64,000 nt of DNA from Neorhizobium sp. UBA7851 (GTDB taxonomy: Bacteria; Pseudomonadota; Alphaproteobacteria; Rhizobiales; Rhizobiaceae), in the NCBI GenBank assembly GCA_002500765.1, contig DLSX01000081.1, positions 5,582 to 69,581 on the forward strand. The letters are read 5' to 3'. The notes beneath the pieces are model-generated. The model saw only the letters and a list, made by a program, of their open reading frames with translations. It ran no database searches and was not told the origin of the DNA. Position numbers and translations under genes: made by a program. The first letter of the stretch is position 1, and the number at the start of each line of letters is the position of its first letter. Shown here piece by piece: positions 55,544-64,000 of the stretch.

Positions 55544-56514
55544 CGCGCCGGCTCCAGCAGCCGGGCCTTGGCATAGGTCATGCCGGTATCGGCCAGAAGT
55601 GCCGCCATGATGATAGCGCCCTTGTAGAGTTCGAGGCTTGACGGATCGGTGCCGAAGATGCGCAGCGCCGTGGTCAGCAGGCTGACGATGAGCGCACCGA
55701 CGACTGTCCCCCAGACGGTACCTCGACCACCGAAGATGCTGGTGCCGCCCAGTACGGCCGCAGCGATCGCATCGAGCAGCAGCGAAGTACCGCCGATGTT
55801 CGGTGTCACCACCGGCACGCGGCTGATCATGACCACTGCGGTGAGGAAGACGAACAGGCCCGACGCGGTGTAGATCAGGATCGTATGGCGGGTCACCGGG
55901 ATGCCCGCGAGTTCCGCCGCCCCGGCGTCCGATCCCAGCGCATAGGTGCGCAGACCGAAGCGGGTCAGACGCATCAGGACGGCCGCGGCAATGACAATCG
56001 CAAGCGTGGCGAAGATCACATGGGGAATGCCGAAACTGCGCTCGATGCCGATGAAGCGGAGCGTCGGATCCTTCAGCATCAGCACGCCCTTGGAAGCGAC
56101 GGCAAGGGTTGCTCCCTGCAGCACGACCATGGCCGCCAGCGTGGTGACGAAAGGCGGGATTTTGAGCAGCGAAATGACGATGCCGTTGACGAGACCGACC
56201 GTCAGCATCACCGCAAGACCGATCGCAAGCGACCCCGGCAGGCCGAAACCCGAATCGATGAGGCTTGCGATCAGGACGGCGCAGAAGGCAACTCCGACCC
56301 CAGCCGCCAGATCGATGCCGCCGGTCAAAAGGACGATCAGCGCACCGATTGCAAGGACTGCGATCGGGGTTGCCTGCGAGACGATGTTGATCAGGCTCTG
56401 GCCGGACACGACGCGCGGATCGACGACGGCGAAAATCGCCATGAGAGTCACCAGAAGGATCAGCGGCGAAAGGTCAAGAATCTTCTTCAAGGCGAGATTG
56501 CGGGAGGAAATCAT
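55540..56514 (-). CDS. gguB: CUT2 sugar ABC transporter permease (GguB-like)
   Basis: 324 residues, eight to ten hydrophobic segments, with GGGAGG upstream of ATG 56514. Typical RbsC/GguB segments are GALIVLLTGGIDLAAGVGVAF, FVTTLAAMVVLQGATLAVAS and GGTSIFGGRGTVWGTVVGALIV. It forms the membrane channel with the ATPase encoded 59 bp upstream. Symbol rests on the adjoining ChvE-like gene. Confidence 0.88.
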   Translation of the reverse strand: MISSRNLALKKILDLSPLILLVTLMAIFAVVDPRVVSGQSLINIVSQATPIAVLAIGALIVLLTGGIDLAAGVGVAFCAVLIASLIDSGFGLPGSLAIGLAVMLTVGLVNGIVISLLKIPPFVTTLAAMVVLQGATLAVASKGVLMLKDPTLRFIGIERSFGIPHVIFATLAIVIAAAVLMRLTRFGLRTYALGSDAGAAELAGIPVTRHTILIYTASGLFVFLTAVVMISRVPVVTPNIGGTSLLLDAIAAAVLGGTSIFGGRGTVWGTVVGALIVSLLTTALRIFGTDPSSLELYKGAIIMAALLADTGMTYAKARLLEPAR

Positions 56515-56573
56515 GTCAATTCATCCTTCTACCCGGTCGAGATATTTAGGAATGGAGGGAGAAGCGGCTGACA

Positions 56574-58202
56574 TCACGTGGTGGCCTCCATGGAGAACTG
56601 CCCGACGGAAGGAGCAGCCCTGCGCTCGGCTCGGAGCGGGCCAGCGCGGCGGTGATTTTCACCGAAGGCCAGCGCCATGACGTCTTCTTCGGTAGCGCCG
56701 CGCTTCAGTTCGCCGACCGAGCGGCCTTCGCACATGACGACGATGCGATCGGCGACACCCAAGACTTCGGGCAGTTCGGACGAGACCATGATGATCGCCG
56801 CCCCCTGTTGCTTGAGCTTGGCAATGAGGTGATGCAGGTCGGATTTGGCGCCGACATCGACCCCACGGGTCGGCTCGTCGAGCAGGATGACGCGCGGCCC
56901 GGTGGCAAGCCACTTGCCGATCACCACCTTCTGCTGGTTGCCGCCCGAAAGTTTGCCGGTTTCCTGATAGACGTTGTGGCTGCGGATCCGCATGCGGGTG
57001 CGGAATTCCTGCGCCACCTTCATTTCTCTGATATCGTCGATGACGCCGCTGGCCGAGACACCACCGAGATGCGCGAGCGAGATATTCTTGCGAATGTCTT
57101 CGGCAAGGATCAGGCCAAGCTGCTTGCGGTCTTCGGTGACGTATGCCAGGCCCGCCTTGATCGCGCGGTGCACGTTCGAGGTGTCGACCTCCTTGCCGTG
57201 AACCTTTACGGTGCCGGTAATATCGCGGCCATAGGCCCGCCCGAAGACGCTCATGGCGAATTCCGTGCGGCCGGCGCCCATCAGGCCCGAGATGCCGACG
57301 ACTTCGCCGGCCCTGACCTTCATCGAGACATTCTTGACCATCTGCCGGTGTGAATGCTGCGGATGATAGACCGACCAGTTTTCGACTTCGAAAATCACGT
57401 CACCGATCTTCGGCGTGCGGGCCGGATAACGGCTTTCGAGATCGCGATCCACCATCCGGCGCACGATCTCGTCCTCGTCGACGGCACCCTCATGACAATC
57501 GAGCGTGCCGACAGTGCGGCCGTCGCGCAGGACGGTGATGCGGTCGGCGACCTCGGTGATCTCGTTCAGCTTGTGGCTGATCATGATCGAGGTAATGCCG
57601 TGCCGACGGAATTCCTTCAGCAGTTCGAGAAGGGCGGCACTATCCGTCTCGTTGAGCGACGCGGTCGGCTCGTCGAGGATCAGCAGGCGCACATCCTTCG
57701 ACAGCGCCTTGGCGATTTCGACGAGCTGCTGCTTGCCGACGCCGAGATTGGTAATGAGCGTTTCCGGTGCTTCGGTCAGGCCGACCTTGGCGAGCAGTTC
57801 CTTGGTGCGAACATAGCGTGTATCGCGGTCGATCACGCCGAATTTAGATGGCGCGTTCGCCAGAAAGATATTTTCGGCGATCGACATCAGCGGAATGAGC
57901 GCAAGCTCCTGGTGAATGATGATGATGCCGAGCTTTTCGCTGTCGTTGATGTCGCGGAAATGCCGCTCTTCACCGCCGAAAAGGATCGATCCTTCATAGG
58001 ACCCATACGGGTAGACACCCGACAGGACCTTCATCAGTGTCGACTTGCCGGCACCGTTTTCGCCGACGAGCGCGTGAATTTCGCCTTCCCTGACGGTGAA
58101 GCTGACATCGGAAAGCGCCTTTACGGCGCCAAAACTCTTCGAAATGCCCCGCATTTCGAGAATAGGCGGATTTTCCGCCGCAGATAATACGGGATCAAGC
58201 AT
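56574..58202 (-). CDS. gguA: CUT2 sugar ABC transporter ATP-binding protein (GguA-like, two domains)
   Basis: 542 residues from ATG 58202, preceded by GGGAG; an in-frame TTG at 58214 overlaps that site. Domain one: Walker A GENGAGKST at about residues 43-51, signature-region LGVGKQQLVEIAKAL, Walker B LLILDEPTASL. Domain two: a degenerate GLMGAGRTE Walker A, LSGGNQQKVVIGKWL and VILLDEPTRGVDVG. This is the standard RbsA/MglA layout. It powers uptake of the sugar bound by the ChvE-like protein. Confidence 0.9.
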   Translation of the reverse strand: MLDPVLSAAENPPILEMRGISKSFGAVKALSDVSFTVREGEIHALVGENGAGKSTLMKVLSGVYPYGSYEGSILFGGEERHFRDINDSEKLGIIIIHQELALIPLMSIAENIFLANAPSKFGVIDRDTRYVRTKELLAKVGLTEAPETLITNLGVGKQQLVEIAKALSKDVRLLILDEPTASLNETDSAALLELLKEFRRHGITSIMISHKLNEITEVADRITVLRDGRTVGTLDCHEGAVDEDEIVRRMVDRDLESRYPARTPKIGDVIFEVENWSVYHPQHSHRQMVKNVSMKVRAGEVVGISGLMGAGRTEFAMSVFGRAYGRDITGTVKVHGKEVDTSNVHRAIKAGLAYVTEDRKQLGLILAEDIRKNISLAHLGGVSASGVIDDIREMKVAQEFRTRMRIRSHNVYQETGKLSGGNQQKVVIGKWLATGPRVILLDEPTRGVDVGAKSDLHHLIAKLKQQGAAIIMVSSELPEVLGVADRIVVMCEGRSVGELKRGATEEDVMALAFGENHRRAGPLRAERRAAPSVGQFSMEATT

Positions 58203-58223
58203 GACGACTCCCAATATGAAGAA

Positions 58224-58250
58224 GCCGCGCGACGAGAAACGCCGCGCGGC
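58224..58250 (-). promoter_or_regulatory. GC-rich hairpin between chvE and gguA
   Basis: GCCGCGCG (58224-58231) pairs with CGCGCGGC (58243-58250) across an 11-base loop. It lies nine bases behind the chvE stop on the leftward transcript. Likely gives chvE a longer-lived or more abundant message than the ATPase and permease. Confidence 0.6.
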
Positions 58251-58258
58251 CGGAATGA

Positions 58259-59320
58259 TTACTTGATCTGGTCTTCGGTGTAGTAACCGCTCTTGACCAG
58301 GAGATCGACATTGGTCTTGTCGATGGCAACCGGCTTCAAGAGGTAGGACGGGACGACCTTGACGCCGTTATTGTAGGTCTTGCTATCGTTGACCTCAGGC
58401 TCCTTGCCGCTCATGACGGCGTCCACCATGTCGACCGTTACCTTTGCGAGGTCACGGGTGTCCTTGAAGATGGTCGAATACTGTTCGCCGGCAATGATCG
58501 ACTTGACCGACGGAACTTCCGCGTCCTGACCGGAAACGAACGGCATCGGCATGTCGCCGGAACCGTAACCGACGCCCTTGACCGACGACAGGATGCCGAT
58601 CGAGATACCGTCATAAGGAGACAGAACGGCGTTCAGTTTCTTGTCGGAATAGGTCGAGGAGAGGATTGCGTCCATACGAGCCTGGGCAGTTGCCGGATCC
58701 CAGCGAAGGGTCGCGACCTTGTCCATGCCGGTCTGGCCGGAACCGACGACGAGGGTGCCCTTGTCGATCAGCGGCTGCAGCACGCTCATGGCGCCGTCAT
58801 AGAAGAAATAGGCATTGTTGTCGTCCGGCGAACCGCCGAACAGTTCGATGTTGAACGGGCCCTTTTCGGTATCGGCCTTGAGAGCCTTGACCAGAGTGGT
58901 CGCCTGCAGAACGCCGACCTGGAAGTTGTCGAAGGTTGCGTAATAGTCGACATTCGGGGTGTCGCGGATCAGGCGGTCATAAGCGATGACCTTGATGCCG
59001 GCAGTATGCGCCTGGGCAAGCACGTCGGACAGCGTCGTGCCGTCGATCGAGGCAACCACGAGCACCTTGGCGCCCTTGGTGATCATGTTTTCGATCTGGG
59101 AGAGCTGGTTCGGAATATCGTCTTCCGCGTACTGGAGATCGGTCTTGTAGCCGCGCTCCTGCAGAACCTTGATCATGTTGTCGCCGTCCGCGATCCAGCG
59201 GGCGGAGGACTTGGTCGGCATGGCAACACCGACAAGGCCCTTTTCCTGCGAGAAGGCAGGAGCAGCGAAGGCCATGGAAGCCAGGACCGCCGCCGAAGCA
59301 AGCAATTTAAATAATTTCAT
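58259..59320 (-). CDS. chvE: Multiple sugar-binding periplasmic protein, ChvE-like
   Basis: 353 residues from ATG 59320 with GGAGGAG upstream. The signal peptide ends near APAFS. The mature chain has [78 protein letters not shown] and [27 protein letters not shown], nearly word for word the Agrobacterium ChvE as remembered. ChvE binds galactose, arabinose, glucose and others for uptake and, in Agrobacterium, presents them to the VirA sensor. No vir genes are in this window, so only the transport role is supported here. Confidence 0.92.
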   Translation of the reverse strand: MKLFKLLASAAVLASMAFAAPAFSQEKGLVGVAMPTKSSARWIADGDNMIKVLQERGYKTDLQYAEDDIPNQLSQIENMITKGAKVLVVASIDGTTLSDVLAQAHTAGIKVIAYDRLIRDTPNVDYYATFDNFQVGVLQATTLVKALKADTEKGPFNIELFGGSPDDNNAYFFYDGAMSVLQPLIDKGTLVVGSGQTGMDKVATLRWDPATAQARMDAILSSTYSDKKLNAVLSPYDGISIGILSSVKGVGYGSGDMPMPFVSGQDAEVPSVKSIIAGEQYSTIFKDTRDLAKVTVDMVDAVMSGKEPEVNDSKTYNNGVKVVPSYLLKPVAIDKTNVDLLVKSGYYTEDQIK

Positions 59321-59337
59321 CGTACACTCCTCCGTAA

Positions 59338-59389
59338 CGGCGGCTCCCAACGAGCCGCCGAGTTGGTTTCGGGAGGCTCCTCGCCTCCC
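59338..59389 (-). promoter_or_regulatory. Two tandem hairpins between the dehydratase gene and chvE
   Basis: CGGCGGCTC (59338-59346), loop CCAAC, GAGCCGCCG (59352-59360); and GGGAGGC (59371-59377), loop TCCTC, GCCTCCC (59383-59389). Both are perfect with five-base loops. On the leftward transcript they come after the dehydratase stop and just before the chvE ribosome site. They could be an intercistronic processing or attenuation site. Confidence 0.6.
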
Positions 59390-59423
59390 TCACGACCTCA
59401 AAAAGGACGTTTGCCTTTAAAGG

Positions 59424-61253
59424 TCAGTGATTGTCGCGCGGCAGACCTTCGGTCTGCGCGATGCGCTGGTATTTGACAGCCGGCTCAAGAACCGCACCGG
59501 TCTCCATCTGTCCGACGATACCGCGCTGGATTTCCTGCCAGGGCGTCTGATGCTTGGGATACTGATAGCCGCCATTGGCCTCCAGCTCGCGGCGACGCGC
59601 GGAAAGCTCGTCGTCGGAGATCAGGATATTCGCTTCGCCGCGACCAAGGTCGATACGAACCCGGTCGCCGGTCTTAAGAAGTGCCAGACCACCGCCTGCC
59701 GCCGCTTCCGGGGAAGCGTTGAGGATCGACGGGCTGCCGGACGTGCCGGACTGGCGACCGTCGCCGATACAGGCGAGCGAGCTGATGCCGCGCTTCAAGA
59801 GATAGTCCGGCGCACGCATGTTGACGACTTCCGCAGCACCCGGATAACCGATCGGGCCGGCGCCGCGCATGAACAGAACGGTATGTTCGTCGATCTCGAG
59901 CGACGGATCGTCGATACGGTGATGATAATCCTCCGGACCGTCGAACACCACGGCCTTGCCTTCGAAGGCTTCCGGATCGTTCGGGTTCGACAGATAGCGC
60001 TCGCGGAATTCCGGCGAGATGACGCTGGTCTTCATGATCGCCGACGAGAACAGGTTGCCGCGCAGCACGCGGAAACCGGCGCGCGCCTTCAGCGGCTCGT
60101 CATAGCGTTTGATGACCTTGTCATCCTCGATGATTGCGCCACGACAGTTCTCACCGATCGTCTTGCCGTTGACCGTCATCGCGTCTTCCTTGATCAGGCC
60201 CTGGCCCATCAGCTGGTTGACGACGGCCGGAACGCCACCGGCGTGATAATAGTCCTCGCCGAGATATTCACCGGCCGGCTGCAGGTTGACGAGAAGCGGA
60301 ACTTCTTCGCCATAGGTCTGCCAGTCGTCGACGGTCAGTTCCACGCCGATATGGCGGGCAAGCGCGTTGAGGTGGATCGGCGCATTGGTCGAGCCGCCGA
60401 TCGCCGAGTTCACGCGGATGGCGTTGACGAAGGCGTCCTTGGTCAGGATGTCGGAGGGCTTCAGGTCTTCCTTGACCATTTCGACGATGCGAAGGCCGGT
60501 CAGATAGGAGACTTCCTGGCGGTCACGGTAAGGCGCCGGAATGGCGGCCGAGCCCGGAAGCTGCATGCCGAGCGCTTCGGCAAGCGAGTTCATCGTGGTC
60601 GCCGTGCCCATCGTGTTGCAGTAGCCGGTCGACGGAGCGGACGATGCGACCAGCTTGACGAAACCGGCATAGTCGATCTCGCCCTTGGCCAGCAGTTCGC
60701 GTGCCTTCCAGACGATCGTGCCCGAACCGGTACGCTCGCCACGGAACCAGCCGTTCAGCATCGGACCGACGGAAAGGGCGATCGACGGAATGTTCACGGT
60801 GGCCGCCGCCATGAGACAGGCCGGCGTGGTCTTGTCGCAACCGATCGTCAAAACGACGCCGTCGAGCGGGTAACCGTAGAGAACTTCGACAAGGCCGAGA
60901 TAGGCAAGGTTGCGGTCAAGGCCTGCGGTCGGACGCTTGCCGGTTTCCTGGATCGGATGGACCGGAAACTCGATGGCGATACCGCCAGCTTCGCGGATGC
61001 CTTCGCGCAGGCGATTGGCGAGTTCGAGATGATGGCGGTTGCAGGGCGACAGGTCGGAACCGGTCTGCGCGATGCCGATGATCGGACGATCCGACTGAAG
61101 TTCGGCCTGGCTGAGACCGAAGTTCATGTAGCGCTCCAGATAGAGCGCCGTCATGTCGACATTGTCCGGATTGTCGAACCAGGCGCGCGAACGAAGTTTG
61201 CGCTTTGCCGTGGTTGCAATCTCGGTGGACGGGGTTTTGCCGTGATCTGCCAT
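59424..61253 (-). CDS. IlvD/EDD family sugar-acid dehydratase (arabonate/xylonate/galactonate type)
   Basis: 609 residues. The iron-sulfur cysteines are in [22 protein letters not shown] and [49 protein letters not shown] and [21 protein letters not shown] near the N-terminus match the pentonate dehydratase branch (Caulobacter XylD, rhizobial arabonate dehydratase) rather than biosynthetic IlvD. It dehydrates an aldonic acid to a 2-keto-3-deoxy acid. Two bases after the sugar dehydrogenase gene, ahead of chvE. Exact stereochemistry of the substrate is not readable. Confidence 0.88.
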   Translation of the reverse strand: MADHGKTPSTEIATTAKRKLRSRAWFDNPDNVDMTALYLERYMNFGLSQAELQSDRPIIGIAQTGSDLSPCNRHHLELANRLREGIREAGGIAIEFPVHPIQETGKRPTAGLDRNLAYLGLVEVLYGYPLDGVVLTIGCDKTTPACLMAAATVNIPSIALSVGPMLNGWFRGERTGSGTIVWKARELLAKGEIDYAGFVKLVASSAPSTGYCNTMGTATTMNSLAEALGMQLPGSAAIPAPYRDRQEVSYLTGLRIVEMVKEDLKPSDILTKDAFVNAIRVNSAIGGSTNAPIHLNALARHIGVELTVDDWQTYGEEVPLLVNLQPAGEYLGEDYYHAGGVPAVVNQLMGQGLIKEDAMTVNGKTIGENCRGAIIEDDKVIKRYDEPLKARAGFRVLRGNLFSSAIMKTSVISPEFRERYLSNPNDPEAFEGKAVVFDGPEDYHHRIDDPSLEIDEHTVLFMRGAGPIGYPGAAEVVNMRAPDYLLKRGISSLACIGDGRQSGTSGSPSILNASPEAAAGGGLALLKTGDRVRIDLGRGEANILISDDELSARRRELEANGGYQYPKHQTPWQEIQRGIVGQMETGAVLEPAVKYQRIAQTEGLPRDNH

Positions 61254-61255
61254 TT

Positions 61256-62182
61256 TCAGTCCTCGAATGCTTCAGTTTCGATGCGCCGGCCAAGCATGAA
61301 GGCGTCGGCCACATGCACCAGCGGCGAAAAATCGGTGTCGCTCGCGCCCCTGGAGACGAGAGCAACGAAATCCCGGTAGAGATTGCGGTATTCTCGATCT
61401 TCCTCGACGATCTGCGCCTCTCCATCGACGATCAGCCGGCTGCCGCCATGGGTCAGCACGACCGAGCCTTCTTCCGTCTCGACGCGAATATCCCAGGTCT
61501 GCGGACCGGTCTGGCGCCAGTCGAATTCAGCCTCGATCGGCAGGCCGGACGCGGTTTCGAACGTCAGCTTGGCGGCGATCGGTGCAGCGCGATTGGACGG
61601 AATGGTCAGGTTCGAATGGGTAAGGTGGAACGTCTCCGGCATGATGCGGGTCACGATCGACAGGGCATTGATGCCCGGATCGAACACGCCGAGACCGCCC
61701 GGCTCCCAGATCCAGGCCTGGCCCGGATGCCAGTGACGCACGTCTTCCTTCCAGGCAACCGAAGCGCTCTTGATCTTGCGCTTGGCAAGCAGCGCTCGCG
61801 CCGGCTCTACCGCGGCGGCACTGCGCGAGTGCCAGGTGGAAAACAGGGTCAGCCCCTTGGCCTTCGCCATTTTTTCCAGCGCGAAGACTTCCGACAGCGT
61901 AGCACCCGGAGGCTTTTCCAGCATCACATGCTTGCCGGCCTCGATTGCGGCCTTCGCCTGCGCGAAACGGCCTTGGGGCGGTGTGCAGAGAGAGATAGCA
62001 TCCAGCTCCACGCCGGATGCCAGCATGCCATCGATGTCGTGGAAACAATTGACGCCATCCAGATTGGCGTTACGGCTGGCGACAGCCGTCAGTTCGATAC
62101 CGTCGGTCGCTTCGATCGCACCGAGATGCTGATCTCTGGCGATCTTTCCCAATCCGACGATGCCGAGACGAATTTTACTCAT
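61256..62182 (-). CDS. Gfo/Idh/MocA family sugar 1-dehydrogenase (galactose/arabinose type)
   Basis: 308 residues. [31 protein letters not shown] is the Rossmann start, [12 protein letters not shown] carries the conserved lysine, and [24 protein letters not shown] the active-site aspartate. Short chains of this size with EKPPGAT are D-galactose/L-arabinose 1-dehydrogenases of rhizobia and Azospirillum. It would oxidise the sugar to its lactone. Lies between gguC (11 bp) and the dehydratase (2 bp). Confidence 0.86.
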   Translation of the reverse strand: MSKIRLGIVGLGKIARDQHLGAIEATDGIELTAVASRNANLDGVNCFHDIDGMLASGVELDAISLCTPPQGRFAQAKAAIEAGKHVMLEKPPGATLSEVFALEKMAKAKGLTLFSTWHSRSAAAVEPARALLAKRKIKSASVAWKEDVRHWHPGQAWIWEPGGLGVFDPGINALSIVTRIMPETFHLTHSNLTIPSNRAAPIAAKLTFETASGLPIEAEFDWRQTGPQTWDIRVETEEGSVVLTHGGSRLIVDGEAQIVEEDREYRNLYRDFVALVSRGASDTDFSPLVHVADAFMLGRRIETEAFED

Positions 62183-62193
62183 GTCAATTTTCC

Positions 62194-63219
62194 TTAAAGC
62201 TTGCGCACGTCAACCGACATCGCCGCGGCGACGGTCAGACGGTTGACGAGCGGCAGCTTGAAGGGCGCAGCATCGATCTCGAACACATCACCTTCTTCGG
62301 TCTTGATGCCGTGCGAGACGGACAAGGTAGCCGTACCGAAGAAATGAACGTGCAGGTCGCCGGGCGCGCGGAAGATGTCGTATTTGAAGTTATGGTATTC
62401 GAGATTGGCGATCGAGTGCGACATGTTGGCTTCGCCCGACAGGAAGGGCTTTTCGAAGATTACCTGATCGCCGCGGCGAATGCGCGAAGTGCCTTCGACA
62501 TGATCCGGCAGATCGCCGATCAGAAGCTCCGGCCCGAGCGACGCCTGGCGCAGCTTGGAATGCGCAAGCCAGAGATAGTTGCCCTTCTCGGTCACATGGT
62601 CGGAGAATTCATTGGCAAGACAGAAGCCGACGCGGAATGGCGTGCCGTCCGGACCGATGAGATAAATGCCGGCGAGCTCCGGCTCTTCGCCGCCATCGAG
62701 CGCGAAGGAAGGCGAGACGAGATCAGCACCTGTGGCTTTGAGCTGCGAACCATTGCCCTTGTAGAACCATTCCGGCTGCGCACCGACCTGGCCCGGAGCG
62801 GGCTTGCCGCCTTCGACGCCCGACAGGAACATGCGCATCGAATCGGTCGGCTTATCTTCCGCCTGGGCCGCCTTGTGCATCTTGTCACGACCGTCGGCGG
62901 AACCGAGGTGCGTCAGACCTGTGCCGGCAACGATGAAATGAGCAGGATCGGGATGTGAAATGGGCAGGCCGACACGGCCATCGCGTGCCGCCGCCTCGAC
63001 GTCGATATCTGCACCATAGCCGAGCGCTTCGATCTGGTCCGAAAGGCTGCGGCCGCCAGCAATCGCCTGCATCGCCAGATCATAGGTCGACGTGGCGCCA
63101 TTTACGACACGACCGGAACCTTCTCCATCCCACGCAACAACCTTGATCGCGCCCGCATCATCAGCAATCTGCAGAATTCTCAGCATCGATTCCGTCATCC
63201 ATTTTGTCTGAATTGACAT
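62194..63219 (-). CDS. gguC: GguC/AraD1 family protein, probable 2-keto-3-deoxy-sugar-acid dehydratase
   Basis: 341 residues from ATG 63219, directly behind GGAGGCGCC; an in-frame ATG 18 bases upstream lacks such a site. The fumarylacetoacetate-hydrolase-like C-terminal half has YLIGPDGTPFRVGFCLANEFSDHVTEK, the metal-binding E/D region, and GDLHVHFFGTATLS near residue 300. GguC accompanies chvE-gguAB in Agrobacterium, and AraD1 homologues dehydrate 2-keto-3-deoxy-L-arabonate to alpha-ketoglutarate semialdehyde. First gene of the long leftward operon. Confidence 0.88.
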   Translation of the reverse strand: MSIQTKWMTESMLRILQIADDAGAIKVVAWDGEGSGRVVNGATSTYDLAMQAIAGGRSLSDQIEALGYGADIDVEAAARDGRVGLPISHPDPAHFIVAGTGLTHLGSADGRDKMHKAAQAEDKPTDSMRMFLSGVEGGKPAPGQVGAQPEWFYKGNGSQLKATGADLVSPSFALDGGEEPELAGIYLIGPDGTPFRVGFCLANEFSDHVTEKGNYLWLAHSKLRQASLGPELLIGDLPDHVEGTSRIRRGDQVIFEKPFLSGEANMSHSIANLEYHNFKYDIFRAPGDLHVHFFGTATLSVSHGIKTEEGDVFEIDAAPFKLPLVNRLTVAAAMSVDVRKL

Positions 63220-63508
63220 GGCGCCTCCACAGGCCATGCCTTCCTCCCATCAGGTTGTGGACCTGACGTCTTTCAAAAATACGACTATTGGATTTGCGCC
63301 GCGGATGTCAAGAATGTCTTTTTCCGTAAAGGTAAATCGGCATTGGTCAATTTTTAGGCTATTCGAGGAAGCAATACTCGCAATTCTCTAGAGTTTTCGA
63401 CGGCTTGATCGATTTTTCAGCGACTTATGAAATTGGGGGTTGAAAAAGTATTATTATATGCCAATCCTTGCCTCGCCAGTTTGCTTCATCATCTCTGGGA
63501 GGATTAAG
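63220..63508. promoter_or_regulatory. Divergent promoter region between gguC and the next sugar-binding gene
   Basis: 289 bp without a gene, A+T-rich in the right half (TTGAAAAAGTATTATTATATGCC close to 63440-63465, a plausible promoter with TTGAAA and TATTAT for the rightward gene). No clear palindromic operator was recognised. A small frame on the minus strand overlapping the rightward gene is a shadow. Confidence 0.45.
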
Positions 63509-64000
63509 ATGAAAAAAGCTCTCGTCGCGGCAACTGCTGCCGCTATTTTTGCAACTCTTGCATCCGGCGTTTCTGCACAATCACTGACAGTCGGCTTCTC
63601 GCAGATCGGATCTGAATCCGGCTGGCGCGCAGCCGAAACGACCGTGACCAAGCAGGAAGCCGAAAAACGTGGCGTTACGCTGAAATTTGCTGACGCCCAG
63701 CAAAAGCAGGAAAACCAGATCAAGGCTATCCGCGGCTTCATCGCCCAAGGCGTCGATGCCATCCTGATCGCACCGGTGGTCGCCACCGGCTGGGATGCGG
63801 TTCTGAAGGAAGCCAAGGAAGAAAAGATCCCGGTCATTCTTCTCGACCGCGAGATCGAATCACCGAAGGATCTCTATCTGACGGCCGTGACCTCCGATCA
63901 GGTCTTCGAAGGCAAGGTCGCCGGCGAATGGCTTGCCAAGGATGTCGGTTCCAAGGACTGCAAGGTCGTCGAGCTTCAGGGCACGACCGGCTCTTCGCCG
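63509..64000 (+). CDS. CUT2 sugar ABC transporter substrate-binding protein (YtfQ-like), 5' part
   Basis: Partial: 164 codons from ATG 63509 (GGGAGG upstream) to the right edge. Signal peptide of about 23 residues ends at GVSA, then QSLTVGFSQIGSESGWRAAETTVTKQEAEKRG, DAQQKQENQIKAIRGFIAQGVDAILIAPVVATGWDAVLKEAKEEKIPVILLDR, the pattern of galactofuranose/YtfQ-type binding proteins. It opens a second sugar transport operon divergent from the chvE string. Confidence 0.88.
   Translation, partial: MKKALVAATAAAIFATLASGVSAQSLTVGFSQIGSESGWRAAETTVTKQEAEKRGVTLKFADAQQKQENQIKAIRGFIAQGVDAILIAPVVATGWDAVLKEAKEEKIPVILLDREIESPKDLYLTAVTSDQVFEGKVAGEWLAKDVGSKDCKVVELQGTTGSSP

Noticed and set aside
59427..61379. 650-codon open frame on the plus strand
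   Set aside because: It is the exact antisense of the dehydratase gene and has no recognisable domain; high GC at third positions keeps the opposite frame open.
58259..63219. ChvE-like locus as evidence of a virulence region
   Set aside because: ChvE relatives are widespread sugar receptors in rhizobia and no vir, T-DNA or conjugation genes are present in the window.

Overview
The window looks like an alphaproteobacterial, Rhizobium/Agrobacterium-type replicon (secondary chromosome or megaplasmid). The evidence is a ChvE-GguA-GguB-GguC sugar locus, a pcaDCHGB gene order with a divergent pcaQ and an ATAACC-N4-GG box, several rhizobial-style ABC transporters, and IS481, IS3 and Tn3 remnants of types common in that clade. 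The content is almost entirely catabolic: each block has its own ABC transporter, enzymes and local regulator. No rRNA, tRNA, CRISPR array, replication or conjugation gene was seen.

Layout. (1) 1-8074: a leftward operon for a polar amino-acid-type compound (ABC transporter 4002-7113, two flavoprotein amine or amino-acid oxidases, an aspartase-family lyase and a RidA imine hydrolase), with a divergent IclR regulator. (2) 8255-11992: a leftward class V aminotransferase, persulfide-dioxygenase-like metallo-hydrolase and TauE/SafE exporter, with a divergent Lrp regulator; this reads as a sulfur-disposal cassette. (3) 12076-12302: a Tn3-family transposase scrap. (4) 12368-21058: a LacI regulator facing a GH88 unsaturated glycuronyl hydrolase, a DUF2264 protein and a CUT1 sugar ABC transporter, probably for pectin-derived unsaturated oligouronides. 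(5) 21345-36447: the protocatechuate branch of the beta-ketoadipate pathway: pobR/pobA with a branched-chain-type ABC transporter, pcaIJF, pcaR, pcaQ and pcaDCHGB. (6) 36489-45505: a quinate/shikimate feeder module (Gfo/Idh/MocA dehydrogenase, AroE-like dehydrogenase, type II dehydroquinase, QuiC dehydroshikimate dehydratase, polar-amino-acid-type ABC transporter, two tandem GntR regulators). Together 5 and 6 would take shikimate, quinate or 4-hydroxybenzoate to protocatechuate and on to succinyl-CoA and acetyl-CoA.

(7) 45507-50999: a decaying island bounded by an IS481 remnant and an IS3 remnant. Of five genes inside it (IclR, SDR, MFS, SDR, cupin dioxygenase-like), four carry a net one-base-deletion frameshift and the MFS gene also has an internal deletion. 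(8) 51005-63219: one long leftward gene string from gguC through a sugar dehydrogenase, an IlvD/EDD sugar-acid dehydratase, chvE, gguA and gguB to creatininase-like, aldehyde dehydrogenase, RidA and GMC oxidoreductase genes. The first part fits non-phosphorylative oxidation of L-arabinose, D-galactose or D-fucose; the job of the last four genes is unclear. (9) 63509-64000: the start of another sugar-binding protein gene that runs off the right edge.

A recurrent regulatory feature is GC-rich hairpins in the gap directly behind a substrate-binding-protein gene (four of five complete cases). Several likely operators are visible as palindromes: in the LacI/GH88 gap, the pcaI/pcaR gap, upstream of pcaQ, and upstream of quiC.
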